Part shown: piece by piece, positions 10,601 through 17,689 of the stretch
Layout of the letters: every line of letters begins with the position of its first letter
How positions within the stretch are numbered: position 1 is the stretch's first letter
Source: Hydrogenophaga sp. IBVHS1
GTDB taxonomy: Bacteria > Pseudomonadota > Gammaproteobacteria > Burkholderiales > Burkholderiaceae_C
DNA: 64,000 bases
Direction: 5' to 3'
Assembly: GCF_002127265.1 (NCBI RefSeq)
Contig: NZ_NFUU01000001.1
Span: forward strand, 744,001-808,000
Position numbers and translations under genes: made by a program
Notes under the pieces: model-generated
Told to the model about the DNA's origin: nothing
Seen by the model: only the letters and a program-made list of their open reading frames with translations
Databases searched by the model: none

Positions 10601-13148
10601 GGTCCGGGCGTGGGCGCAGCGACACGGTGCTCCGGCCGGCCACGCCGACCGCTCCGGTCGCATCGAGAGCGTGCCCATGCATGCGCTGGAGCGGCGCCCG
10701 GCCACCACGGTGGGGGCCTTCGCCACCGGCACAGGCGCTTTTGCCTTCGACGTGGGCGTGGGCTTGCGGCCCCGCCGGCCCTGGACCAACGTACTGGCTA
10801 ACCCGGTGTTCGGCACCATCGTTTCGGAAAGCGGCGCGGGCCACAGTTGGGCCATCAACAGCCGCCTGAACCAGCTCACCGCCTGGACCAACGACCCGGT
10901 GGCCGACCCGCCGGCGCAGTGGTTCCTGCTGCAGGACCGGCGCACGCGCGAGGTCTGGAGCGTGGCGCCATCGGCCTGGGGCGCCAGCGACGTCACCTAC
11001 CGCGTGGTGCACGGCCAGGGGCACACCACCATCGAGCACCAGCGCGGTGAGCTGGCGGTGTCGGTGCGCTGGTGTGTCGATGCCGATAGCGCGGTTCAGC
11101 AGGTGCGCATCCGGCTGAGCAACCGGGGCCAGAGCAAGGCGCACCTGCGTGCAGTGGGCATTGTGGAATGGATGCTCGGCGAAAAGCGCAGCGACCGCGC
11201 CACGCTGCACACCGAGCCTCGGCTGGCGGCTTCCCCGGCGGATGGGTTGTTGGGTCTGATGTGCACGCAGACCGAGGCGGCAGCGGGCTTCGGTGGCGGC
11301 ACGGCGTTTTTTGCCGAAGCGCAGGTGGGCGCGCAGGACGGCGAAGGGCTGGACTGGACCTGCGACCGGCGCGAGTTCTTCGATCCCCGTGGCCAGCTGG
11401 TGTTGCCCGAACACCTGGGCCGGCGCAGTGGCTCCGGCCTCGACCCGTGCGCGGCGCTCTCGCGCCCGATCACCTTGCGACCCGGTGCGAGCCTGGAGCA
11501 GGTGTTTCTGTTGGGCTATGCAGAAAGCCCCGCCGCCGCACAGGTGCTGGCGCGCCATGCCATTGCCGTGGCGCCGCTGGCGCGCGAAAAGACGACGCTC
11601 GCCCGCTGGGACACCCTGCTCGGCGCCAGCGAGGTCCGCACGCCCGATGCGCTGTTTGATGTGCTGGTGAACCGCTGGCTGCTGTACCAGACCGTGTCCT
11701 CGCGCCTGTGGGCCAAGGCCGGGTTCTACCAGGCCGGCGGTGCCACCGGGTACCGGGACCAGTTGCAGGACACCATGGCGCTGGTGTGGGCCCAGCCCGC
11801 CCTGTTGCGCCAGCAGATCGTGCTCTGCGCGTCGCGCCAGTTCGCCGAAGGCGATGTGCAGCACTGGTGGCACGCGCCGGGCGGTGCCGGCGTGCGCACG
11901 CGTTTTTCGGACGACCTGCTCTGGTTGCCCTTTGCCTGTTCGCACTACCTGCGCGCCACGGGTGACGCCGGCATTCTGGAGGCGAAGGCACCGTTCCTCG
12001 AAGGCAGCACGCTGGCCGATGGCGCGGAAGACATCTACGACACGCCGCGTGTGAGCCAGGCGCAAGCCACGGTGTACGAACACGCAGCACGCGCCATCGA
12101 TCACAGCCTGGCCGTGGGTGCCCACGGCTTGCCGCTGATGGGCGGCGGCGACTGGAACGACGGCATGAACCGCGTGGGCATTGAGGGGCGGGGCGAGTCG
12201 GTGTGGCTGGCCTGGTTCCTCTGTGCCATCGTCGTCGACTGGTTGCCACTCGCGCGCCAGCGCAACGATGTTGCGCGGGTCGGGCGCTGGGAAGCAGCGC
12301 TGCAGGGCTGGCGGCAAGCGCTGGAGAATGAGGCCTGGGACGGCGAGTGGTACAAGCGCGCGTTCTTCGACGACGGCAGCCCGCTCGGCTCGCACGTGCA
12401 GCCCGAGGCGCGCATCGATCTGATTGCCCAGGCCTGGTCGGTGCTCTCGGGCCAGGCCCCGCTGCAAAGGCAGGTGCAGGCCATGGAGGCGGTAGAAGCC
12501 TGCCTGGTGGACACCGAGGTGGGCTTGCTTCAATTGCTCACGCCGCCGCTTTCCAACGCCATGCCCAGCGCCGGCTACATCCAGGCCTACCCACCCGGTG
12601 TGCGCGAGAACGGTGGCCAGTACTCGCACGCAGGTGTGTGGGCGCTGATGGCCGCCGCAGCGCTGGCCGCCGGCGAAGATGCCGACACCGAGGCGCGGGA
12701 CACGCCCTACCGCTATTTCACCTACCTGAGCCCGGCCCACCGCGCGGCGCATCCGCAACGCGGCGCGGTCTATGGCGTGGAGCCCTACGCCATGGCGGCC
12801 GATGTCTACAGCCAGCCGCCCTATGTGGGCCGGGGCGGCTGGAGCTGGTACACCGGCGCGGCCGGCTGGCTGCACCGCGCAGCGCAGGAATCCATCCTCG
12901 GACTGCGCCTGGATGCGCAGGAACTGTGCTTTTCACCCTGCCTGCCATCGCACTGGCCCGAGGCCGAGATCACCCTGCGTCGCGATGGGCGATCGATGCG
13001 TTTCGTGCTGTTGCGGGCTGAGCCGGCTGCGGCGCGCGCGCGCTGTGCCAGCGAGGGCGCGCAGCTGCTGTCGGTGGGCGAGCGCCTGCGCTGGCGCGAG
13101 CTCCCGGTGCGAAGTTGTTTCGTCATCGCTCTGCCCACCACGGGCTGA
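4626..13148 (+). CDS. ndvB: cyclic beta-1,2-glucan synthase (NdvB/ChvB type)
   Basis: A 2840-residue inner-membrane enzyme that starts, elongates, cyclises and trims periplasmic beta-1,2-glucan. N-terminal membrane segments lie around residues 397-450, followed by a GT84-type glycosyltransferase region with a DSDTQLP motif (D617, D619) and an RWMRGDWQ motif near 766-773 that serves as the processive-transferase signature. Further membrane segments occur around 795-840 and 925-968. A glucoamylase-like region follows, then the C-terminal GH94 phosphorylase-like half with the G-G-G-D-W-N-D-G catalytic stretch (D2509, D2512). Length fits the family (about 2800-2900 residues). The gene is the largest in the window and gives rise to very long antisense open frames that are not genes. 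Confidence 0.95.
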   Translation: MPQKALKRLGPAQEPIRSEIFGIARFERHGRSLGESHRAGRATLGQATFYPRLQSNIRSLRASYQALMSHSLDERDISPAAEWLFDNFHLIEDQLREIREGLPARYYRSLPVLQDAPLAGLPRVYGIAWAFVAHTDGAFDETLLGHFLDAYQETRELSQGELWALPTTLRVVLVENLRRLVDRIASQKAARELASQCASRIDELGLREAQAMYAVAEQSGVRSVFLVHLSQSLAGSRAARPGSALPQVREWLREVAPDLAALQSQHHADQAADHLSMGNAVTSLRLISAADWSDIVAHTSRVMQVMLASPIFAAEDDATRNTTLHGIERLSAQSGRLESEVAQTLLQAMTSGSGDTSLAGHWLEGEGRAELEQALGVRRLIPTRWRVGLRLTRTPLYFSALLGGTLWLVMWLLLRSEGEAVGWVGQAGAALALLLMLFPASETIIALTNRLISESAKPMHLPRFLMADGLPDSARTLVVIPALLNSPAGIVALVHRLHLHHLANPEPCAQFALLSDWADADTPERQDDAALLRQACSLLDALNARHPAAAGEPPRFLLLHRERSFSTTQGRWLGWERKRGKIEQLVAALATHAPGPFLDLGELSRLAPNTRYILTLDSDTQLPPGRLRALVGVAEHPGNRPVLDASGQRVVHGYGILQPRVVAPLRGDEVPTPHQWLHDGQRGLDPYSAMSSDVYQDLFGEGSFTGKGLLHVATLHAVLGQRLPTERVLSHDLLEGAIARCAVVSDVTLIEDEPAHADVAAARLHRWMRGDWQLLPFLVHWPLSGINRWKLADNLRRSLVAPASLGLIVLALFGHGLSLPMALWLSAAAQAAAPLLGAFAGSVPRRFIQVGERFLRASVRDLVRALAGGLWHLVLLPQHALLSADATLRTLYRLAVSRRRLLEWTTADAARAAQDHRLVAALRHHGLSSALSLALLAAVLAFRSPADPIAMVVLGCWVAGPLLSWWANQPWSRPRLQTMAPEDRDLLEGVARDTWRLFERCVDAQNHHLPPDNLQTLPVDAVAHRTSPTNIGLYLLSVACARQFGWIGTQDLLARLEATLGSLQRMERHCGHFLNWYDTQTLQPLLPRYVSTVDSGNLSAELLALAQACTELAREPHAPQATQEAIERSRQRIAPHMAVVQSLLHRPVKHTAMGQLLRLTLPDPHDSATFARFQTLMLEATAELDGMSVAPPNVRQPVSEREEMPWLLADHLATLRSAGLDRAAAAEGTSERARQRLLALAAAFEQMAWEADFRFLYNTRRHLLHIGFRLDEQQLDKSFYDLLASEARTTSLLAIAKGDLPVKHWSALGRPFFASGQRALLRSWSGSMFEYLMPTLLTAEPHGSLLQEAACTALHEQMAFVQDHDMPWGISECAYAGRDHTLAYQYAPQGVPRLALRRTPLHERVIAPYATALATQLDVDLACRNLRTLTELGARGRYGYFEALDFTPSRQTEGGRYTLVSTCMAHHQGMSIVALANVLRDGVARRWGMAHPRLEAVASLLHEASPRDLPRLPAFTPPSLPLHALQRRAPDHVRPVTPDAQSLAPTHLMSNGRYSVTLRPHGGGWSRWDGTGITRWRDDALRDACGSFVYLRLGRQDAPVSITSHPAPDPNALYQCTYHTDRVCFEAQWPELRASTTVWVSPEDDIELRKVVLVNRGDKPIELELISAFEVTLASPAADEAHPAFSNFFVTAQWLADQQALHFERRPRLHTERTLQAAHFVAATEGVVTAWRCQTDRLQWLGRNHTAALPLANLREVPQESGPLDTGLDPVAVLGVTLRLAPGAQASVTFATAASDDAATLRAVVDKHRQPSTVERASLMSATLAGVQAVSHRPLPEYLPALQALTTALVLTVPRDVLPVGEGAALPRECDRRSLWPLGISGDRPLLLVDAGSPQGMGLLRILAQALREWSRCGVACDLVVLSSEVHSYQMPLQRELTLLSEQQAGAVASQRGSVTGLHVLRPDALTSTQLATLESLARVHLQADGPPWVQQVRAWAQRHGAPAGHADRSGRIESVPMHALERRPATTVGAFATGTGAFAFDVGVGLRPRRPWTNVLANPVFGTIVSESGAGHSWAINSRLNQLTAWTNDPVADPPAQWFLLQDRRTREVWSVAPSAWGASDVTYRVVHGQGHTTIEHQRGELAVSVRWCVDADSAVQQVRIRLSNRGQSKAHLRAVGIVEWMLGEKRSDRATLHTEPRLAASPADGLLGLMCTQTEAAAGFGGGTAFFAEAQVGAQDGEGLDWTCDRREFFDPRGQLVLPEHLGRRSGSGLDPCAALSRPITLRPGASLEQVFLLGYAESPAAAQVLARHAIAVAPLAREKTTLARWDTLLGASEVRTPDALFDVLVNRWLLYQTVSSRLWAKAGFYQAGGATGYRDQLQDTMALVWAQPALLRQQIVLCASRQFAEGDVQHWWHAPGGAGVRTRFSDDLLWLPFACSHYLRATGDAGILEAKAPFLEGSTLADGAEDIYDTPRVSQAQATVYEHAARAIDHSLAVGAHGLPLMGGGDWNDGMNRVGIEGRGESVWLAWFLCAIVVDWLPLARQRNDVARVGRWEAALQGWRQALENEAWDGEWYKRAFFDDGSPLGSHVQPEARIDLIAQAWSVLSGQAPLQRQVQAMEAVEACLVDTEVGLLQLLTPPLSNAMPSAGYIQAYPPGVRENGGQYSHAGVWALMAAAALAAGEDADTEARDTPYRYFTYLSPAHRAAHPQRGAVYGVEPYAMAADVYSQPPYVGRGGWSWYTGAAGWLHRAAQESILGLRLDAQELCFSPCLPSHWPEAEITLRRDGRSMRFVLLRAEPAAARARCASEGAQLLSVGERLRWRELPVRSCFVIALPTTG

Positions 13149-13239
13149 GCCGGTCATCAGGTCAGCGACCGATATCCACTGCAAAGCCACCGAAGCCGAT
13201 CTGGGGTGTGTACGCTATCGAACACAACAAAGGTCTTCC

Positions 13240-13953
13240 ATGAACATTGAGCCACGACAGAACCACCTTCTGCGCGTTCTGCCCGAGGCCGAATGGCTGC
13301 GCTGGCAGCCGCAACTGGAGGAGGTCGACCTTACCCTGGGCAAGGTGCTGTACGAATCCGGCGAGCCCATGGCCTACGTGTATTTCCCCACCAGCGCCAT
13401 CGTCTCCCTGCTTTACGTGCTGGAAAACGGAGCCTCGGCCGAGATTGCCGTGGTGGGATTCGAAGGCGTGGTGGGCGTTTCGATCTTCATGGGCGGGGGC
13501 ACCACGCCGAGTCGAGCGGTGGTGCAAAGCGCAGGCAAGGGCTACCGCCTGCGCGCCGACGCCGTGAAGGCGGAGTTCGACCGGGCCGGGCCGGTGATGC
13601 ACCTCATGCTGCGCTACACGCTGGCACTCATCACCCAGATGAGCCAGACAGCGGTGTGCAACCGCCACCATTCGCTCGACAAGCAGCTCTGCCGCTGGCT
13701 GCTGCTCAGCCTGGACCGCCTGCAGGGCAACGAGCTGGTGATGACGCAAGAGTTGATCGCCAACATGCTGGGGGTGCGTCGCGAGGGTGTGACAGAAGCG
13801 GCGGCTGGTTTGCAGCGTGCCGGGCTCATCCGCTATTCGCGCGGCCGCATTACCGTGCTGGACCGCCCCGGGCTGGAGAAGCGCACCTGCGAGTGTTACG
13901 CCGTGGTGAAGCGGGAAAGCGACCGCTTGTTGCCGCAAGGCGAGAAGGATTGA
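13240..13953 (+). CDS. Crp/Fnr-family transcriptional regulator
   Basis: 237 residues with an N-terminal cyclic-nucleotide-binding-like beta barrel (G-K-V-L-Y-E-S-G-E-P then Y-F-P-T-S-A at about residues 35-57) and a C-terminal winged helix. The recognition region reads L-G-V-R-R-E-G-V-T-E-A-A. The effector-binding residues of true Crp (the R-S pair contacting cAMP) and the Fnr cysteine cluster are not evident, so the signal is unknown. The start at 13240 has an AAAGG site 7 bases upstream. It lies 91 bases after the glucan synthase and next to a hemerythrin-domain gene and a second regulator of the same type. Confidence 0.88.
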   Translation: MNIEPRQNHLLRVLPEAEWLRWQPQLEEVDLTLGKVLYESGEPMAYVYFPTSAIVSLLYVLENGASAEIAVVGFEGVVGVSIFMGGGTTPSRAVVQSAGKGYRLRADAVKAEFDRAGPVMHLMLRYTLALITQMSQTAVCNRHHSLDKQLCRWLLLSLDRLQGNELVMTQELIANMLGVRREGVTEAAAGLQRAGLIRYSRGRITVLDRPGLEKRTCECYAVVKRESDRLLPQGEKD

Positions 13954-14042
13954 AGGGGTTCGCAGGCGCCCCCTGGTGTGCGCTAGCGAACAGAAGAAAG
14001 CGCCGCCTCGGTCTACAAAGCGGGCATGAAAGACCGTTCCTC

Positions 14043-14552
14043 ATGATGCGCGTTCGCGCCTTCGGCCGCGCGCGCGACGCGCTGGACCAGCTGCGACTGG
14101 ACCACGACCTGATCCGACGCCTGTTGCGGGAGTTTGACCGCCTGCGCATGGCGGGCGCGGGTGGCCCCGAGGGCAAGGCCGAAATTGTGGATTGCCTGTG
14201 CGACACGCTCAGCCTGCACGCGCGTCTGGAAGAGGAAATTTTCTATCCCCTGGTGCGGTCTGTGGCCGGCGCCAATTCGCCTGCGCTGTCGGCCTTCTGC
14301 GACCACGAGCGCCTGCTGGAACTGATTGCGCAACTCGACGAGATGGAGCCCGGCGACCCGGATTACGACAACACCGTGGGTGACATCGCCGACTGCGTGG
14401 TGCCCAGCATGGACAGCGAACAGGCGGTGTTGTTCCGCATGGTCCGCGAGGCCGGCATCGACACCCATGCGCTCGGCGAGAAGATGACGCGTGTGCGCAA
14501 GGCCCATCAGCGCGACTTCACGCACATCGAACCGGCCCGACAGCAAGCCTGA
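14043..14552 (+). CDS. hemerythrin HHE-domain protein
   Basis: 169 residues. The helical bundle carries the expected iron-ligand pattern: L-D-H-D-L-I near the start, S-L-H-A-R-L-E-E-E-I-F-Y-P in the middle and C-D-H-E-R-L-L further on. Such proteins bind a di-iron centre and sense or carry oxygen or nitric oxide in the cytoplasm. The gene sits between two Crp/Fnr-like regulators, suggesting a role in an oxygen or stress response. The start is uncertain because no strong ribosome site is visible; the double ATG at 14043/14046 is the first in-frame choice before the domain. Confidence 0.8.
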   Translation: MMRVRAFGRARDALDQLRLDHDLIRRLLREFDRLRMAGAGGPEGKAEIVDCLCDTLSLHARLEEEIFYPLVRSVAGANSPALSAFCDHERLLELIAQLDEMEPGDPDYDNTVGDIADCVVPSMDSEQAVLFRMVREAGIDTHALGEKMTRVRKAHQRDFTHIEPARQQA

Positions 14553-14669
14553 GCGCCAGGTCGATTGGTCTATGTGCGGTGGCGGACTGTACGGCCCGAC
14601 GCTTAGCGTTCACACTGGTCCGGAACCGACTGGTGGCGCCGCCGCTGGCGGTCATCTGCGAAGTGCTCC

Positions 14670-15371
14670 ATGCCCCCATCCGAAAACCGCCTGATCCAGC
14701 AGTTGCCCACGGCGGTGCGCAAGCAGTTCCTCGACCGTTGCGAACCGTTCGAGCTGGTGCTCTCAGCCGAACTCAGCGAAAACAACCGGGTGCTGACCCA
14801 TGCGTACTTCCCGCGCGAAGGCTACATCTCACTGGTGATCGAGCTGAACAGCCACCCGTCTCTCGAGGTGGGCATGGTGGGCCGAGAGGCCATGCTCGGT
14901 TCCGAACTCATTCTCGGGTTGGCGAAGACGCCGTGGCGTGCGCTGGTGCAAGGTGCGGGGATGAGCTGGCGCATAGGTGCCGAAGCACTCAGGGAAGCCA
15001 GCGAAGCCTTGCCGGAATTGCGAAACATCGTGCAGAGAACGTTGATGGTGCGACTCCACCAGGCGGCCCTGGCCGCAGCGTGTGAACGCTTCCACATGAT
15101 CGGCCCACGCCTGGCGCGCTGGTTGCTCATGAGCCAGGACCGCGCACAGAGCCCAAGCTTTCATGTCACGCAGGAATTCATGGCCCTCATGCTCGGCGTG
15201 CGCCGGGTGGGGGTGACGCAGGCGGCCAGCGATTTCCAGCACGGCGGCCTGATCGAGTACCACCGGGGTGAACTCACCGTGCTGGACCGCACAGGCCTCG
15301 AAGCCGAGGCCTGCAGTTGCTACGAATCGGACCGGAAGCTCTACACCGAGCTCATGGGCCAGAAAGCGTAG
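14670..15371 (+). CDS. Crp/Fnr-family transcriptional regulator (second copy)
   Basis: 233 residues with the same layout as the regulator at 13240: a beta barrel with Y-F-P-R-E-G-Y-I-S and G-M-V-G-R-E-A-M-L-G, and a C-terminal winged helix with L-G-V-R-R-V-G-V-T-Q-A-A. Both regulators end with a short C-x-C-Y motif (here C-S-C-Y) after the wing, a conserved feature of this sub-family. The two are clearly paralogous by eye but diverged. The separation by the hemerythrin gene suggests a small regulatory module. Effector and targets unknown. Confidence 0.87.
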   Translation: MPPSENRLIQQLPTAVRKQFLDRCEPFELVLSAELSENNRVLTHAYFPREGYISLVIELNSHPSLEVGMVGREAMLGSELILGLAKTPWRALVQGAGMSWRIGAEALREASEALPELRNIVQRTLMVRLHQAALAAACERFHMIGPRLARWLLMSQDRAQSPSFHVTQEFMALMLGVRRVGVTQAASDFQHGGLIEYHRGELTVLDRTGLEAEACSCYESDRKLYTELMGQKA

Positions 15372-15383
15372 CGCTCTGCGGGC

Positions 15384-15623
15384 TCATTCCCGGCGGGCTT
15401 TGGTGTCGGCGTCCAGCCAGGTGTCGTCAGCGCTTTTCTCCCAGGCGCTGAGCTGCTTGTCCGCTTCGTCCTTGGCAATGCCGTAGCGTTCCTGGATCTT
15501 GCCCGAGAGCATGTCGCGGTGACCCTCGACCACCTGCAGGTCGTCGTCGGTCAGCTTGCCCCACTGCTGCTTGGCGCGGCCAGTGAGTTGTTTCCAGTTG
15601 CCTTGAATGGTGTCCCAGTTCAT
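15384..15623 (-). CDS. CsbD family stress protein
   Basis: 79 residues beginning with M-N-W-D-x-I-x-G-N-W-K-Q-L-x-G, the hallmark of CsbD proteins, followed by K-x-x-x-G-K-L-T-D-D-D-L. CsbD proteins are small hydrophilic general-stress proteins of unknown mechanism. Start fixed by an AAAGGAC ribosome site about 6 bases upstream. The gene converges on the second Crp-like regulator with a 12-base gap. Confidence 0.9.
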   Translation of the reverse strand: MNWDTIQGNWKQLTGRAKQQWGKLTDDDLQVVEGHRDMLSGKIQERYGIAKDEADKQLSAWEKSADDTWLDADTKARRE

Positions 15624-15737
15624 GCGATGTCCTTTGCGTTGGGGCGAGCGCCATGCGGCCCGCCTGAGGACCTTTTTACGGCGCGCGCATCGCTGGGTCT
15701 GTGCGTCATGGCACCGAGCCACGGCATGCCCGGGCAA

Positions 15738-16655
15738 TCAGCTGGATGTGATCGCTGTCTTCCAGGTCGCCACCGCCGCAGCCAGATCGGGCGCGGCCAT
15801 GAGGGCGCGCACCACGCCCACCGAACCAACGCCGCTGGCGAGCACGGCTGGCAGTCGCACCAGATCGATGCCGCCGATGGCCACGCGTGGCACATCGCGC
15901 AGCAGTCGCGCATAGGCCGCGAGGCGGCCTGTGCCTTGCGGTGCCGTAGCCATCAGTTTGAGCGTGGTGGGGAACACCGCGCCCATCGCGATGTAGCTGG
16001 GGCTGTGGCGCTCGGCGATCAGCATCTCGGCGTACCCGTGCGTGCTGAGGCCCAGGCGCAGGCCGGCGCTTCTTATGGCGTCCAGTCCAGCCGGGGTCAT
16101 GGCCTGCAGGTCTTCCTGGCCCAGGTGCACGCCATAGGCGCCGGCGTCGATCGCTTCCTGCCAGTGGTCGTTGATGAACAGGCGCGCGCCGGTGCCCTGC
16201 ACTCCTGCCACGGTGGCGAGTACCTCGGCGCGAATGGCGGCTGCGTCGGTGGACTTGAAGCGAAGCTGCACCGTGGGCACCCCCGCGCGCGCCATGCGGA
16301 TGGTCCATTCGGCGTCGGGCATTACGGCGTAGAGGCCGAGCGCCATGGGGCAGGCCGCGAACGCGTTGGCTCGCGGAAAGGGCGCCATGCCGAAATCGGC
16401 GGGTTCGTCGGGCCACTGCAACGGGTCAAATGCGCCCGTGCGCTGAACTTGCTGGGACCACGCGCGCGCCACGCACAACGCGTCGTCGGGCACAAAGCCC
16501 AGCGCCTGGGCGGCCTGCAGCGCGGCGGTGAACACCTCGTCGCCGGTCTGCACCGACACGCGCTCGGCGTGCGGCTGCAGTGGCAGCGCCAGTGTGTCGC
16601 GGTGGGCCTCAACGATGGCGCGGGCCATCTGCTCGGGGTTCGGGGTGCTGCTCAT
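15738..16655 (-). CDS. thiE: thiamine-phosphate synthase with N-terminal extension
   Basis: 305 residues. The C-terminal 200 residues are a TIM-barrel thiamine-phosphate synthase that joins HMP-PP and the thiazole phosphate. They show V-Q-L-R-F-K, F-I-N-D-H-W, G-V-H-L-G-Q-E-D-L and A-I-G-G-I-D, all typical pyrophosphate or substrate loops. About 100 extra N-terminal residues precede the barrel, as in other Comamonadaceae-type ThiE proteins; their function is unknown. The ATG at 16655 overlaps the thiG stop by four bases (ATGA), so the two are translationally coupled in the order thiO-thiS-thiG-thiE. Confidence 0.92.
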   Translation of the reverse strand: MSSTPNPEQMARAIVEAHRDTLALPLQPHAERVSVQTGDEVFTAALQAAQALGFVPDDALCVARAWSQQVQRTGAFDPLQWPDEPADFGMAPFPRANAFAACPMALGLYAVMPDAEWTIRMARAGVPTVQLRFKSTDAAAIRAEVLATVAGVQGTGARLFINDHWQEAIDAGAYGVHLGQEDLQAMTPAGLDAIRSAGLRLGLSTHGYAEMLIAERHSPSYIAMGAVFPTTLKLMATAPQGTGRLAAYARLLRDVPRVAIGGIDLVRLPAVLASGVGSVGVVRALMAAPDLAAAVATWKTAITSS

Positions 16656-17467
16656 GGGGTGTGGTGCCAGAAGGGGGTGCCCATCACGGGCGTGCTGGGC
16701 TGGGCGCTGTCTTGCGGCTGCATGGCGCCTGAGCGGTACGCGGCGCGGCCGGCGCGCACGGCGTCGGCGAACGCACCAGCCATTTCCACCGGCGACTGCG
16801 CCAGCGCCACGGCGGTGTTCAGCAGCACGGCGTCGTAACCCCACTCCATCACCGTGCAGGCGTGCGAAGGCAGGCCGAGGCCGGCGTCCACGATCAGGGG
16901 CACGGCGAGGCGTTCGCGCAGCAGGCGCATGGCGTAGGGGTTCACAGGTCCGCGCCCAGTGCCGATGGGTGCGGCCCACGGCATCACCGCCTGGCAGCCC
17001 ACATCGACCAGCCGCTGGCAGAGCACCAGGTCTTCGGTGCAATACGGCAGCACCTTGAAGCCATCGTTGATGAGCTGGCGCGCGCAGTCGACCAGGTTGA
17101 GCGTGTCGGGCTGCAGGCTGTAGTCGTCGCCGATGAGTTCGAGCTTGATCCACGGCGTGTTGAACACCTCGCGCGCCATCTGCGCGGTGGTGATCACCTC
17201 TTGCGTGGTGTGGCAGCCAGCGGTGTTGGGCAACACGGGCACGGCGAGTTCCTGCAGCAGCTTCCAGAAGGCCGCACCGGCCTCGGGTTGCGCCGCGCCC
17301 TGGCGCCGCAGCGAAGCGGTGAGCATGGCGGGTTGCGCGCGCTTCACCGCCGCCTCCAGCGTGGCGGGCGACGGGTAGCGCGAGGTGCCGAGCAGCAGGC
17401 GGCTGGCGAAGGTTTCGCCGTAAAGCACCAGCGGGTCTTCGTGGGTCAGCGGGGTGGTCATGTCCAT
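16652..17467 (-). CDS. thiG: thiazole synthase
   Basis: 271 residues, a TIM barrel that makes the thiamin thiazole from deoxyxylulose phosphate, dehydroglycine and ThiS thiocarboxylate. The Schiff-base lysine lies in W-I-K-L-E-L-I-G-D, close to the family pattern. L-P-N-T-A-G-C-H-T and P-I-G-T-G-R-G also match. The first ATG (17467) is used; a second lies two codons in. The gene sits 11 bases downstream of thiS and overlaps thiE by four bases. The last 20 or so residues after the barrel are unusually Pro/Gln rich. Confidence 0.95.
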   Translation of the reverse strand: MDMTTPLTHEDPLVLYGETFASRLLLGTSRYPSPATLEAAVKRAQPAMLTASLRRQGAAQPEAGAAFWKLLQELAVPVLPNTAGCHTTQEVITTAQMAREVFNTPWIKLELIGDDYSLQPDTLNLVDCARQLINDGFKVLPYCTEDLVLCQRLVDVGCQAVMPWAAPIGTGRGPVNPYAMRLLRERLAVPLIVDAGLGLPSHACTVMEWGYDAVLLNTAVALAQSPVEMAGAFADAVRAGRAAYRSGAMQPQDSAQPSTPVMGTPFWHHTP

Positions 17468-17478
17468 GGGGCTTGTCC

Positions 17479-17676
17479 TCAGCCCCCCGTGATGGGGGCA
17501 ATGATCTCGATGCGGTCGCCCTCTGCCAGGCGGTGCTGTGCGTAGGCGGTGCGGGGCACGAACTGCAGGTTCACGGCGGCGGCGAACACGGCGGGCGTGT
17601 CCCACACTTTCAGGGCATCGGCCAGCGTGGCGCCTTCGGGCAGCTCGCGGGTCTCCTGGTTGATGACGATGTTCAT
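17479..17676 (-). CDS. thiS: sulfur carrier protein ThiS
   Basis: 65 residues with the ubiquitin-like ThiS pattern (a beta-grasp start with I-N-Q-E, then A-V-N, then G-D-R-I-E-I) and the invariant Gly-Gly C-terminus at the last two codons, which is adenylated and thiocarboxylated before sulfur transfer to ThiG. Second gene of the thiO-thiS-thiG-thiE operon. Confidence 0.95.
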   Translation of the reverse strand: MNIVINQETRELPEGATLADALKVWDTPAVFAAAVNLQFVPRTAYAQHRLAEGDRIEIIAPITGG

Positions 17677-17689
17677 GCGGAAGTTTCTC

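Noticed and set aside
9150..12875. A 1241-residue open frame on the minus strand
   Set aside because: It lies wholly inside the glucan synthase gene, is low-complexity (Ala/Arg/Gln/His rich), has no domain, and is the mirror of high-GC codon use on the other strand.
16656..17501. N-terminal half of a 587-residue minus-strand frame extending thiE upstream
   Set aside because: It overlaps thiG out of frame and looks like translated shadow; the ATG at 16655 with an ATGA overlap is the proper thiE start.
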